The position numbers were made by a program, and so were the translations under genes. From an uncultured Helicobacteraceae bacterium (GTDB lineage Bacteria; Campylobacterota; Campylobacteria; Campylobacterales; Helicobacteraceae): a stretch of 64,000 nucleotides of DNA. Shown here in pieces: positions 52,869 through 61,491 of the stretch (the stretch's first letter is position 1; each line of letters begins with the position of its first letter). Below the pieces are notes generated by a model. That model was given only the letters and a program-made list of their open reading frames with translations. It had not been told where the DNA came from and made no database searches. The stretch is taken from positions 1 through 64,000 of the forward strand of contig CAKUOH010000005.1 of NCBI GenBank assembly GCA_934668765.1. Reading direction: 5' to 3'.

Positions 52869-54572
52869 ATGACTTTAAAATTCACATTTTTTTGCAAAAA
52901 TGCAAATATAGATTATTTTTTGGGACTTTTGCAAAAAATAGCACAAAATTTTGGCGTTGAATCTTGCGTAGATTTTGGCACAGAATCGCTAGATTTTTAC
53001 GCAAGTGGCGAAAATTTAGGCGATTTTGCCACTGCACTGACAAATGAAATCCCTTTGTCGCTTTATTTTCGCTTTAAAAATGTGGAAGTTTGCGAAAAAC
53101 CCACGCATTTAAAACCCTTACAGAACGCCCAATCTAGCGAAAATATTTTAAGCGTGAGTGAAATAAATGCGCGTAAATTTTTGCAAGATACCGCGCTTAA
53201 AGATAGATTGCAAGATTTGTGCGATCGCCTTAAAAATAGGCGCGAAATTGCGCTAAATACAAGCAAAGGCAAAATCGTGCTTTTTACACAAAAAAGCGAT
53301 TCGCAAAAGCACGATGATTTGCGCGATTTGCAAGGCGATTCGCAAAAGCACGATTCACAAGACAATGATTTTGATTTTATTTTGGCAAATGATATTTCTA
53401 CGCTAAATCTCTACACTCGCGCATCACAGGATGAAATCAATGCTTTGGCGACTTTTGAAAAACCGCTTATTAGATTATCAATTAAGGAAGTTTTTGTCAA
53501 AGAAGTGGGCGCAAAAAACGCGCTTTTTATTTTGCCCTTTGATATAGATTTTCGTTTTATTTTTTCACTTTTGGAAGTGCCGTTTTTATTTGCAAAACGC
53601 ACGGATTCTACGGATAATTTTTTTGAAATTGTTGTGGGACAAAGGGGTTATTTTTTGGAGAAAAAATTTTTAGATTCACGCGAATCAAAAATTTCAAATT
53701 TATCGCAATTTTTGGATTTAAACTTTGCGTCTTTGTGCGAAGCGCGAAGCGATGCAAAGCAATCCGCAGGATTTGTGAGCAAAGCGAAACAATCATCTAT
53801 AAAAGTGGATTGCCACGATTCCACGCAAAGCGTGGAATCTCGCAATGACAAAAATCTTTTTATCGCCTACATTAGCACGGCAAATCCCACGCTTTTGGCA
53901 AATTTAGGCGATAAAATACCACACATTAAAATCAATTTTGACAAAAATCCCAAAAATATTTTGGCAAAAATCTCAACGCTAGAAAATGGAGATAAACTCA
54001 TCGCAAATTTTAAGCGCGAGTTTGGGGAGCGATATGAAGCGATTCAAGCATTAAATTCCGCGCCACAAATAAGCGAAAATATTACCGATATTTTTGAATG
54101 TGCCGCGATGATTTTGGGCGCGTCCAAAAGCGAATCCACAAACGAATCTCAAAGCAAATGCCAAAGCAAATCCACAAATAAATCTCAAAATAAACGCTTC
54201 ATTTTTCAACTAGCACAATCCTGTCTGCGTGATATTAGTCCAAAAGTGGATTTTAAAAATATCAAAATTGACGATTCGCTCCACTATGATGCGAATCTAA
54301 CGATTCGCTCCATTATTAGCTTTACACTTGCAGGGACGGAGCGCGAAATTATCGCTTATGGATTGCTAGAATCTTTGGTGGATTATTTGGTGCTTATTTT
54401 TAGGGACGCGCAGAATAAAAATTACATTAAAAGCATAGGAATTATTGGCGATTTATTCGCAAATAAGATATTTTTTGATAAAATCACTAAGAAAATTCCC
54501 GCAAATTTTGATTTGATATTGCCTAAATATTTGGATTTTAAAAATTGCGAAAATATCGATAGTGAGGGGTAA
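52869..54572 (+). CDS. hydE: Hydrogenase operon protein HydE
   Basis: The 567-residue product lies five bases after hydD. In H. pylori the gene at this place, hydE, is needed for hydrogenase activity; the present protein is assigned mainly by position. Its C-terminal part (about 460-567) has ISFTLAGTEREIIAYGLLES and resembles HypF/carbamoyl-transfer-associated Kae1-like sequence only faintly. It carries low-complexity inserts: SDSQKHDDLRDLQGDSQKHD (about 142-161), a REP-like repeat translated as KVDCHDSTQSVESRNDK (about 312-328) and SESTNESQSKCQSKSTNKSQ (about 420-440). These lie between conserved parts and probably loop out. Confidence 0.75.
   Translation: MTLKFTFFCKNANIDYFLGLLQKIAQNFGVESCVDFGTESLDFYASGENLGDFATALTNEIPLSLYFRFKNVEVCEKPTHLKPLQNAQSSENILSVSEINARKFLQDTALKDRLQDLCDRLKNRREIALNTSKGKIVLFTQKSDSQKHDDLRDLQGDSQKHDSQDNDFDFILANDISTLNLYTRASQDEINALATFEKPLIRLSIKEVFVKEVGAKNALFILPFDIDFRFIFSLLEVPFLFAKRTDSTDNFFEIVVGQRGYFLEKKFLDSRESKISNLSQFLDLNFASLCEARSDAKQSAGFVSKAKQSSIKVDCHDSTQSVESRNDKNLFIAYISTANPTLLANLGDKIPHIKINFDKNPKNILAKISTLENGDKLIANFKREFGERYEAIQALNSAPQISENITDIFECAAMILGASKSESTNESQSKCQSKSTNKSQNKRFIFQLAQSCLRDISPKVDFKNIKIDDSLHYDANLTIRSIISFTLAGTEREIIAYGLLESLVDYLVLIFRDAQNKNYIKSIGIIGDLFANKIFFDKITKKIPANFDLILPKYLDFKNCENIDSEG
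53736..53849. repeat. REP-like repeat inside hydE
   Basis: A full unit GGATTGCCACGATTCCACGC...GCGTGGAATCTCGCAATGAC lies at 53807-53849 with perfect inner arms (GATTCCACGC and GCGTGGAATC around AAA). A degenerate unit (GTGCGAAGCGCGAAGCGATG, then CAAAGCAATCC) lies at 53752-53795. Both are in the open frame. Confidence 0.75.
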
Positions 54573-56226
54573 ATTGCAAGATATACGAACGAAATTTAGA
54601 CTATTTTTATTTATTCCGCTAATTTTTATTTTAAGTATCAATGTGCTTTACATTCTGCTTGGCGTGTGGGTTTGGAGAGTATTTAAGGACAGCGCATTTT
54701 ATAGTAGCGTGTTTATTTCCACATATATCGGCATTATCGCGTTACTAAATCTTATATTTTTCGCATTTATCGTGCTTATTTCAAGCAAATATATTAGAAA
54801 TGACTTGCTAAGTGGCATTAGCGATTTTTATGTGGATATGCGAAATTTTTACGAAAACAACAAATTTGGATTCCAAAGTTGGGCACAGCGAATCATAAAA
54901 TCCCCCAAAGAAATCGCCGAGCTATCAAAATATTTTCACAACAATATCGCAAATCAAATCTATTGGCTAAATAGCAAAATCACCACCGACCAGCTCACAG
55001 GACTGCGGACTAGCATAATCTTGCGCCAAGATTTAGAGCAGTATCCAAATCATGTAATTGCCGTGCTAAATTTAAGCAATTTTAAGGAAATAAATAGCTT
55101 TTATGGAGTGAAACTCGCTGATGATATTTTATACTCTGTGGCACAAGTGCTAAAAAGCTACTTTAAAAACGAAAATTACCTGCTGTATAGGATTCACGGC
55201 GATGACTTTGCGATTTTATGGACAAACTGCACGGATAGGGGCGTTTTTATCCAAAAACTAGAAGGATTTTTGGATTATTTGGGGAAAAAAGAGATTTTGA
55301 TTGACAACTACACTTATCTTAATATCTCCGCGACTATCGGCGTGGCGTTTTCCTATGAGAGCGCGAAGTATAGTATGGTAAATGCGACAATGGCACTCCA
55401 CCACGCCAAAGAATACAAAAATCCTATTGTCGTCTATAATCGCAATTTGCCCATTTTAAATGTCTTTAAAAACAACATTCAATACACCGAAATCGTCTAT
55501 CAGGCTTTAAAAAACAAAGATGTGATTCCATATTTTCAAAAAATCTATGGGATTCAGCCACACACGGCAAATGAAGAGCGAATCAAATTTGAAGCATTGA
55601 TGAGAATCAAAGACAGAGACGGGCATATCATTTTGCCCGGGCTATTTTTGGAGGTGGCAAAGCGTTCTAGCTCATATTCCAAACTCTCACGCCTTATGAT
55701 TGAATCCACTTTCGCGCAACTTGCCTGGCATAAGGACTGCGTATTTTCAGTAAATCTTGCGCTAGAAGATATGAACTCAGCGGATTTTTTGATGTGGTTT
55801 ATGGATAGAATAGCGCATTATAAAGTCGAGGGCAGAGTGGTTGCGGAAATCACCGAGCAAGAGAGCGTGGAGGATTTTGAGAGCGTAAATAATTTTATCG
55901 CAAAGATTAAAGATATAGGCGTCAAAATCGCGCTAGATGACTTTGGTAGCGGGTATTCTAACTTTTCGATTTTGATGAAATTGCAGATTGATTATCTAAA
56001 GATTGATGGCTCACTCATCAAAAATATCGATAAAGATAAAAACGCGCAGATTATCGTAAAAACGATTGTGCAGTTTGCGCAGGATTTGAATATTAAGACA
56101 ATCGCGGAATTTGTCTGTTCCAAAGAGATTTTTGAAGTGGTAAAAGATATGGGAATCGACTATGCGCAAGGGTATTTTGTAGGGAAACCTGATGCAGAAA
56201 TAGATATGAATCCGCCAAAGATTTAA
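54562..56226 (+). CDS. GGDEF/EAL domain protein (probable c-di-GMP phosphodiesterase)
   Basis: The 554-residue protein has two membrane helices (about 15-37 and 48-72), a coiled linker, a degenerate GGDEF domain where the active-site loop reads HGDDFAILW (about 212-220), and an EAL domain (about 300-550) with FEALMRI (about 351-357), EITEQES (about 428), LDDFGSGYSNFSILMKLQIDYLKIDGS trimmed as DDFG...LKIDGS (about 450-475) and QGYFVGKP. The EAL residues for metal binding look kept, so hydrolysis of c-di-GMP is likely and synthesis unlikely. It starts at GTG within the end of hydE (or TTG at 54574), so it is coupled to the hyd operon. Confidence 0.85.
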   Translation: MRGKLQDIRTKFRLFLFIPLIFILSINVLYILLGVWVWRVFKDSAFYSSVFISTYIGIIALLNLIFFAFIVLISSKYIRNDLLSGISDFYVDMRNFYENNKFGFQSWAQRIIKSPKEIAELSKYFHNNIANQIYWLNSKITTDQLTGLRTSIILRQDLEQYPNHVIAVLNLSNFKEINSFYGVKLADDILYSVAQVLKSYFKNENYLLYRIHGDDFAILWTNCTDRGVFIQKLEGFLDYLGKKEILIDNYTYLNISATIGVAFSYESAKYSMVNATMALHHAKEYKNPIVVYNRNLPILNVFKNNIQYTEIVYQALKNKDVIPYFQKIYGIQPHTANEERIKFEALMRIKDRDGHIILPGLFLEVAKRSSSYSKLSRLMIESTFAQLAWHKDCVFSVNLALEDMNSADFLMWFMDRIAHYKVEGRVVAEITEQESVEDFESVNNFIAKIKDIGVKIALDDFGSGYSNFSILMKLQIDYLKIDGSLIKNIDKDKNAQIIVKTIVQFAQDLNIKTIAEFVCSKEIFEVVKDMGIDYAQGYFVGKPDAEIDMNPPKI

Positions 56227-56305
56227 TAAAATTTTTTCATAGAATTTAAGATTCTTATGCTAAAATTCGCGGATTTTTAACGCAAAATTTTATGGAGCAA
56301 ATCAA

Positions 56306-56683
56306 ATGACAAGCATTTTGTTAGTTATACAGATTATTTTAGCCATCATTATAACCATTGCAGTCCTATTGCAGAAAAGCTCAAGTATCGGGCTTGGCGT
56401 GTATAGCGGGAGCAATGAGAGTCTTTTTGGCGCAAAAGGACCTGCTGGATTTATGGCAAAATTTACTATGCTAGTGGGGCTAATTTTTATCGCAAACACC
56501 ATTGCGCTGGGGTATTTTTATAACAAAGAGACAAGCAAATCTGTGATGGATAATAAGGCACTGCAAGTTGAGCAAAAAGAAGAAAAATTTGCAAATCCAC
56601 CAGCGAATCCGCTAGATAATTTTAGTGCGCCAAATGTGCCTTTTGATTCTAAATCGCCCTTTGGCGAATTGCCCAAAAAGTGA
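56306..56683 (+). CDS. secG: Protein translocase subunit SecG
   Basis: The 125-residue inner-membrane protein has two hydrophobic helices (about 2-24 and 50-70) joined by the loop [22 protein letters not shown], the SecG signature. The last ~50 residues are polar and Pro/Asn-rich. It helps SecYE export proteins. It starts the secG-frr-pyrE run that is also known from H. pylori. A possible -10 box GCTAAAAT lies at about 56259-56266. Confidence 0.93.
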   Translation: MTSILLVIQIILAIIITIAVLLQKSSSIGLGVYSGSNESLFGAKGPAGFMAKFTMLVGLIFIANTIALGYFYNKETSKSVMDNKALQVEQKEEKFANPPANPLDNFSAPNVPFDSKSPFGELPKK

Positions 56684-56690
56684 GCCAACT

Positions 56691-57245
56691 ATGCAAGAAG
56701 TTTATAATCACACAAAAGAAAGTATGCAAAAAAGTATTGACGCCCTAAAACGCGACTTTGGGACGCTCCGCAGTGGCAAGGTTTCTGTTAGTATTTTGGA
56801 TAATATTCGCGTGGATTATTATGGCACTCCCACACCACTAAATCAAGTAGGCTCGGTGATTGCCCAAGATGCCACCACGATAATCGTAACGCCGTGGGAT
56901 AAAAATTTGCTAAAAGATACCGAACGCGCCATAGCAGAGGCAAATATCGGGGTAAATCCAAACAGCGATAGCGAGAGCGTGAAGCTATTTTTTCCACCGA
57001 TGACAAAAGAGCAGCGAGGGCAAATCGCCAAAGAGGCAAAATCTATGGGCGAAAAAACCAAAATCGCACTTCGTAATATCCGCCAAGATTCAAATAATGC
57101 CATTAAAAAGTTAGAAAAAGACAAGGGCATTACCGAAGATGAGAGCAGAGCAGGGCTAAATGAGGTGCAGAAAATCACTGATGAGTTTGTGAAAAAGGTC
57201 GATGAGATGGTGAAACATAAGGAAGAGGAAATTTTAAAAGTTTAG
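56691..57245 (+). CDS. frr: Ribosome recycling factor
   Basis: The 185-residue factor splits the ribosome after termination together with EF-G. Motifs: [23 protein letters not shown] (about 24-46; shown here as FGTLRSG and VDYYG), [27 protein letters not shown] (about 103-121) and [15 protein letters not shown] (about 134-148). The frame is open from 56625, but 185 residues is the normal size and the ATG at 56691 lies eight bases after the secG stop. Confidence 0.96.
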   Translation: MQEVYNHTKESMQKSIDALKRDFGTLRSGKVSVSILDNIRVDYYGTPTPLNQVGSVIAQDATTIIVTPWDKNLLKDTERAIAEANIGVNPNSDSESVKLFFPPMTKEQRGQIAKEAKSMGEKTKIALRNIRQDSNNAIKKLEKDKGITEDESRAGLNEVQKITDEFVKKVDEMVKHKEEEILKV

Positions 57246-57250
57246 CGCGA

Positions 57251-57280
57251 CAATTTGTGTCTTGGGTATGCAATTTGCGT
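57251..57280 (-). repeat. Truncated end of the ~125 bp palindromic element
   Basis: CAATTTGTGTCTTGGGTATG followed by CAATTTGCG matches, in reverse, the last ~27 bases of the element copies at 59546-59670 and 47281-47404. The rest of the element is missing. Confidence 0.55.
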
Positions 57281-57322
57281 TATTTTCACACAATTCAGCG
57301 TGAATCGAAAAAATAAAAAATT

Positions 57323-57428
57323 CCACCTCCCTTGCGGAGGGGGCTGGGGGTGGGTTTCTATTTTTAAAATAGAAATTTTACATTACTTTGTCATTGCGAG
57401 ATTTTGCAAAGCAAAATCGTGGCAATCT
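57323..57428. repeat. C/G-rich element and REP-like repeat before pyrE
   Basis: CCACCTCCCTTGCGGAGGGG followed by CTGGGGGTGGG (57323-57354) matches the reverse of the C-rich element seen near 23022 and 39180. A REP-like unit with perfect inner arms ATTTTGC-AAA-GCAAAAT lies at 57390-57428, and pyrE begins 30 bases later. Confidence 0.65.
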
Positions 57429-57458
57429 ATAAGATACAATGCAATAAAAAGGAAAAGA

Positions 57459-58070
57459 ATGGACATTAAAAAATATTATTTAGAAGCAAATGCCTTGCTA
57501 GAAGGACATTTCTTGCTTTCAAGTGGGAATCACTCGGCATTCTATTTACAATCTGCCAAAGTGCTAGAAAATCCTAAAATAGCAGAGATTTTGCTAGGCG
57601 AACTTGCTAGACAGATTAAGTCAAGTGGTGTGCAGGTAGATTGCGTTTGCTCCCCTGCAATCGGCGGGATTCTTGCAGGATACGAACTTGCACGGGCTTT
57701 GGGAGTGAATTTTATCTTTACTGAGCGTATAAATGGAGTGATGGCGTTACGGCGCGGATTTAGCGTAAGTCGCGGAGCAAAAGTGCTAATTTGCGAGGAT
57801 ATAATCACAACAGGCGGAAGCGCGGTTGAATCAGCCCTTTGCGTGGAATCGCTTGGTGCAAAAGTCATAGCTTACGCATCTTTGGCAAATCGCGGATTTT
57901 GCAAAAGTGCGAATCTAAAAAGCGCAGATTCAAAGGTAGAATGTAAATTACCCCAAAATCTGCCATTTTTCACGCTAGAAAATTTTGATTTTGAAATGTT
58001 TGCGCCAGAATCTTGCCCCCTTTGCAAACAAGGTAGCACTGCCATAAAGCCCGGCAGTCGTGGCAATTAG
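57459..58070 (+). CDS. pyrE: Orotate phosphoribosyltransferase
   Basis: The 203-residue enzyme makes OMP from orotate and PRPP in pyrimidine synthesis. The PRPP loop is [17 protein letters not shown] (about 109-125); [15 protein letters not shown] (about 20-34) and [17 protein letters not shown] are also typical. A Cys-rich end, [17 protein letters not shown], is common in the longer OPRTases. The frame is open from 57255, but GGAAAAGA precedes the ATG at 57459, where homology begins; the extra stretch is repeat sequence. Confidence 0.94.
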   Translation: MDIKKYYLEANALLEGHFLLSSGNHSAFYLQSAKVLENPKIAEILLGELARQIKSSGVQVDCVCSPAIGGILAGYELARALGVNFIFTERINGVMALRRGFSVSRGAKVLICEDIITTGGSAVESALCVESLGAKVIAYASLANRGFCKSANLKSADSKVECKLPQNLPFFTLENFDFEMFAPESCPLCKQGSTAIKPGSRGN

Positions 58071-58097
58071 CGCGAATCTAATGCGCATTTAGCAAAA

Positions 58098-58520
58098 ATG
58101 ACTAAAAATTTTTGGAGAGATTTTTTATCCCAAACGCTACTAATCCCGCGATTCAAGGCATTTATCACGGATATTTTTATGATTTATATGCCGATTTTAT
58201 ACATTACAACTTACGCGATTTTAGGTTCAAAAGAGGCTTTGTGGGCAAATCAAGGCGCGATTTTTGCCTGTGTGGTGGCATATAGCATTATTACTTCGGC
58301 GATTTTTGCGCACAATGGGCAAAGTTTGGGCTACAGATACGCCAGAATTGTGCTTAAAAAAGACAATGGCAAGGACATCGGCTTTGCCACGGCATTTGTG
58401 CGCTTTGTGATTTTTTGTGTGAGCTTTGGGCTAATTGTTGGCATTTTTGTGCCATTTGTGCGCAAGGACAGGCGATTTTTACACGATATGGTAAGCAAAA
58501 CGAAAGTAGAAAAGATATAA
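58098..58520 (+). CDS. RDD family membrane protein
   Basis: The 140-residue inner-membrane protein has three hydrophobic segments and the RDD pattern: RFKAFITDIFMIYMP (about 16-30; Arg and Asp), GQSLGYRYARIVLKKD (about 74-89) and VRKDRRFLHDMVSKTKV at the end. Function of the family is unknown; some members affect ion transport. It follows pyrE by 27 bp, the same order as in H. pylori. Confidence 0.88.
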   Translation: MTKNFWRDFLSQTLLIPRFKAFITDIFMIYMPILYITTYAILGSKEALWANQGAIFACVVAYSIITSAIFAHNGQSLGYRYARIVLKKDNGKDIGFATAFVRFVIFCVSFGLIVGIFVPFVRKDRRFLHDMVSKTKVEKI

Positions 58521-58556
58521 TATTGCGTAATTTGCGCTAAATCCTTACTTTGTGAA

Positions 58557-60146
58557 TCACTTCGCCACTCCGCCTTTTTCGCGTCCTTTGGTTAAAATCA
58601 CAATCGGCACTCCGCTAAAATCAAAATTTGCACGAAAATAATTCACCAAATACCGCTTGTAGCTAAAATGCAAGGCGCGTGGGCGATTCATCGAAAGCAT
58701 TATCGTAGGCGGGGCGCAATCCACCTGTGTGGCGTAATAAACTTTGATAATCTTGCCTTTGTCGCTTGGAATGGGGTGCTTTTGCGTGGCAATTTTAAGG
58801 TGGCTATTTAGCTCGGCAGTAGCGATTCGGCGGTTAAAATTCTCCCACACACGCAAAATCATTTCCTTAATCTCATCAATGTGTCGCATTTTTAGCGCAC
58901 TTATGGTAAGAATGGGCGCGTAAGCTAGGTAGGCAAATTTGCGCCGTATTTGCGTTTCAATCGCCTTAAAATCCGCACATTTAATATCCCATTTATTTAG
59001 CAAAATGATAATGCCTAAATTGTATTTTTGGCTTAAACCGCTGATTTTCTCATCTAGCTCGACAAAATCCTGCGATGAATCAAGCACCAAAAGCACGATA
59101 TTGCTTTGCTCTAAAATATTTTTTGTCCTAATGAGTGCAAATTTTTCAATGCCCTCGATTTTAGAAGCACGGCGGATTCCAGCAGTATCTACGAATCGCA
59201 AAATCTTACCTTTATAGGCGATTTCATCGCTCACAGGGTCGATAGTCGTGCCTTCTACTTCGCTAACCAAAGAGCGATTTTTGTTTAAAAGGGCGTTTAG
59301 AATGGAGGATTTGCCGACATTGACGCGCCCTATGATGCCGATATTTATGGTGGCAGATTCGTCTTGTGTGCAATTTGTTCTGGGGTATTCATTTGCATTG
59401 TTTTGATACGAAACTTCGCTCAATGGACGCCCAAGTCCTATTTTCGCTCGTTCCGTATCAAAACAATGCAAAGCAACACCGCCATTACTTCGATTGTTTG
59501 ATTGTGAATTTTGCGTTTCGTTAGATTCTGCGTTTGCAGAATCTACAATCGAAGTATTTGCGGTATGGCTTTGCGCCGTTTTCGCGTGAAACAAGTGAGA
59601 TAGAACTAATGGTTCATCGAACGCAGTTTTATGCGGAAACGGCGCAAATTGCATACCCAAAGACAAATTGTCCGCTAAAAAGTCTTTTAATTGTTTCAAC
59701 CCACGATTATGCAAACTCGAAATAAAAAACACATTTTTTGCGCCAAATGCGCCATATTCCCATCGCTCAACTTTTTGAATATCTGTTTTATTGACGATTA
59801 GCACTGCATTTTTTAGGGAGCGAAAAAAGCGCAAATCTTCATCGATTATGCCCTGTTCCGCGCTAATCACATATAAAATCAAATCGCCTTCGTTTATAAA
59901 ATCAAATATAATTTTTTTGACATTTTTAAAAATGCCATCTGCCTTTTTCATTAGTCCTGCGGTATCGCAGAGATTTGCATAAAAAATGCGCCCATTATTT
60001 TCTAGCTCCAAAGGGCGGATATTTATATCACGCGTAGTGCCTTCTTTGTCGCTTGTGATGGCGATTTTGTCTTTTAGTAGACGATTAAAAAGCGATGATT
60101 TGCCAACATTTGGTTTGCCTAAAATGATGATTTTTTGCTTTGTCAT
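58557..60146 (-). CDS. der: Ribosome-assembly GTPase Der (EngA) with a repeat-coded linker insert
   Basis: Der has two GTPase domains and helps assemble the 50S subunit. The first has GKPNVGKSS (about 9-17), TTRD and NKTD (about 119); the second has GRVNVGKSS (about 275-283), GTTIDPV, DTAG and NKWD (about 392), followed by the KH-like domain to residue 529. Der is usually about 440-465 residues. The extra length lies between the domains (about 159-260): two copies of a ~125 bp palindromic element in opposite directions, read in frame as segments such as FDEPLVLSHLFHAKTAQSHT and GGVALHCFDTERAKIGLGRP, plus an Asn/Ser stretch. The catalytic parts look intact. Confidence 0.94.
   Translation of the reverse strand: MTKQKIIILGKPNVGKSSLFNRLLKDKIAITSDKEGTTRDINIRPLELENNGRIFYANLCDTAGLMKKADGIFKNVKKIIFDFINEGDLILYVISAEQGIIDEDLRFFRSLKNAVLIVNKTDIQKVERWEYGAFGAKNVFFISSLHNRGLKQLKDFLADNLSLGMQFAPFPHKTAFDEPLVLSHLFHAKTAQSHTANTSIVDSANAESNETQNSQSNNRSNGGVALHCFDTERAKIGLGRPLSEVSYQNNANEYPRTNCTQDESATINIGIIGRVNVGKSSILNALLNKNRSLVSEVEGTTIDPVSDEIAYKGKILRFVDTAGIRRASKIEGIEKFALIRTKNILEQSNIVLLVLDSSQDFVELDEKISGLSQKYNLGIIILLNKWDIKCADFKAIETQIRRKFAYLAYAPILTISALKMRHIDEIKEMILRVWENFNRRIATAELNSHLKIATQKHPIPSDKGKIIKVYYATQVDCAPPTIMLSMNRPRALHFSYKRYLVNYFRANFDFSGVPIVILTKGREKGGVAK
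59371..59496 (-). repeat. ~125 bp palindromic element, first copy inside der
   Basis: Read on the minus strand this 126 bp copy starts CAATCGAAGTAATGGCGGTG and ends CCAGAACAAATTG. The arms (TTTGCATTGTTTTGATACG and CGTATCAAAACAATGCAAA) pair perfectly over 19 bases, and the centre is GGAC-TTGGGC-GTCC. It is read in der's own frame as residues about 217-258. Confidence 0.85.
59546..59670 (+). repeat. ~125 bp palindromic element, second copy inside der
   Basis: Read on the plus strand this 125 bp copy starts CAATCGAAGTATTTGCGGTA and ends AAAGACAAATTG. Arms TTTGCGCCGTTTTCGC and GCGGAAACGGCGCAAA pair with one G-T exception, and the centre is GAAC-TAATG-GTTC. It lies antisense to der and is read in the der frame as residues about 159-200. 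It is opposite in direction to the other der copy, 49 bp away. Confidence 0.85.
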
Positions 60147-60234
60147 AGTTGTGAATCTAACCCTTTTTTAAGTAAAATAAAACCTTAATTTATTTAGAAT
60201 CATAGCAGAAATTTTATTTTAGTAAGGATTCAAA

Positions 60235-60783
60235 ATGTGCTTTAAGATTTTAACGCTACTTTTTCCGCTCTTTGCGATAGTTTCGCTATTTTGCCACGAT
60301 TTTTCATATCAGCAAGATACCGTGTATATGCTTGATGACGCGGATTTTAAGGTAAAGGACGGCGATGTGATTATTGATTTAGATAGGCTAAATGCGAAAA
60401 TCAAAAACAACGAAGCCCTAACGACACAGCATTCAAATGTCATAATTGACGATGATTTGGACTTTTACTACTATTCGCGTTCTAAAAATTTAGCTCAAAA
60501 TGATGATTTGATTCGCGTCCGCAGTCGCACGGGCGGATATTTTACGCGTGTGAAAGCTAGAAAAGATGGCGATAGATTCGTGCTTTTAAGCCAAGGCGGC
60601 AATCTAAAAGCCCCACAGAATTGCTACATTGTGATTCGCGGCAAAAAGGGCAAAACTTTGGCTACAAAATCAAGCGCGGTGGTAATGGATTTGAGCGATG
60701 AAGTGGATTTTGAGGATTTGGAAGTCAATCCGCTTACAAACGCATATTTTGGGTGCTTTGGCAATCAAAGGTATATTTTTTAG
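60235..60783 (+). CDS. Hypothetical secreted protein
   Basis: The 182-residue product has a signal peptide-like start (MCFKILTLLFPLFAIVSLFC), then a polar domain with an acidic stretch IIDDDLDFYYYSRSKN (about 70-85) and a mostly beta pattern: LIRVRSRTGGYFTRVKARKD, RFVLLSQGG, CYIVIRGKKGKT, AVVMDLSDEVDFEDLEVN. A Cys within the signal region (about 20, in SLFCHDF) could be a lipobox, but the context is not strong. It diverges from der. I do not recognise the family. Confidence 0.6.
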   Translation: MCFKILTLLFPLFAIVSLFCHDFSYQQDTVYMLDDADFKVKDGDVIIDLDRLNAKIKNNEALTTQHSNVIIDDDLDFYYYSRSKNLAQNDDLIRVRSRTGGYFTRVKARKDGDRFVLLSQGGNLKAPQNCYIVIRGKKGKTLATKSSAVVMDLSDEVDFEDLEVNPLTNAYFGCFGNQRYIF

Positions 60784-60836
60784 ATTTAGCGATTCGATAT
60801 AAAATTCATAGCAGATTTGGGAGTGTAGATTAAAAA

Positions 60837-61481
60837 ATGAGTGAGATTTTAGAAAAAGCATTATTGCTAAAACAGCTTTATTTGCGCAAATTATGTGGCG
60901 AATCTTATTGCCAAAATATCGATTTTGCGCCCAAAAAGCCCCTTGTCAGCGACAAAAGCAAAATGACTTTGGAGCAAATCATTGAAAATTGCGCCCTTTG
61001 TGAGCTATCCAAAAGCGCAAATGGCAAATCTATTGGGCAGATTCGCGCCGATTCGCAAATCTGCTTTATCACGCTAAAACCTATTGCGCCGTATAGTGTG
61101 AGCTTTGGGATGATTGAAAATATTGCAAAGCGCGTCTTTGGGGTTGAATCTTATAGCCTTTTATCGCTTATCAAGTGTGATACGCACATTCAAAGCAGCG
61201 CAACTCACGCTAAAATCTGCCTTGAGTATTTGCAAACGCAATTAGAGAAGCTAAAAAATACAAAACTTTTTGTGCTTTTTGGCGAGGAAGTGGCGCGATT
61301 TGTGCTTTATAGCGATGAATCTTTGGAGCATTTGCGCGGACGAATCCTAAATAATACAAACAAAAGGGATTTTATAGTAACATTCCACATTAGCGATTTA
61401 CTCAAAAATCAAAGCCTTAAAAAACTTGCATTTGAGGACTTTAAAGTCGCAAAAGAGCATTTGGCAAAAAAGAAAAATTAG
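60837..61481 (+). CDS. Uracil-DNA glycosylase-like protein
   Basis: The 214-residue protein resembles family 4/5 uracil-DNA glycosylases in layout: ENCALCELSKSANGK (about 50-64) recalls the first Cys pair of the Fe-S cluster, SYSLLSLIKCDTH (about 109) the central Cys, and LFVLFGEEVARFVL (about 142-155) the later GxxA helix, followed by HLRGRILNN and VTFHISDLLKN near the usual HPS motif. The catalytic motif GEAPG is not seen (ICFITLKPIAPYS in its place), so enzyme activity is uncertain. It is followed after 10 bases by the next gene. Confidence 0.6.
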   Translation: MSEILEKALLLKQLYLRKLCGESYCQNIDFAPKKPLVSDKSKMTLEQIIENCALCELSKSANGKSIGQIRADSQICFITLKPIAPYSVSFGMIENIAKRVFGVESYSLLSLIKCDTHIQSSATHAKICLEYLQTQLEKLKNTKLFVLFGEEVARFVLYSDESLEHLRGRILNNTNKRDFIVTFHISDLLKNQSLKKLAFEDFKVAKEHLAKKKN

Positions 61482-61491
61482 GGGAAAAATG

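Noticed and set aside
57255..57458. N-terminal extension of pyrE by 68 codons
   Set aside because: The extension lies in repeat sequence; family homology and a ribosome site support the ATG at 57459.
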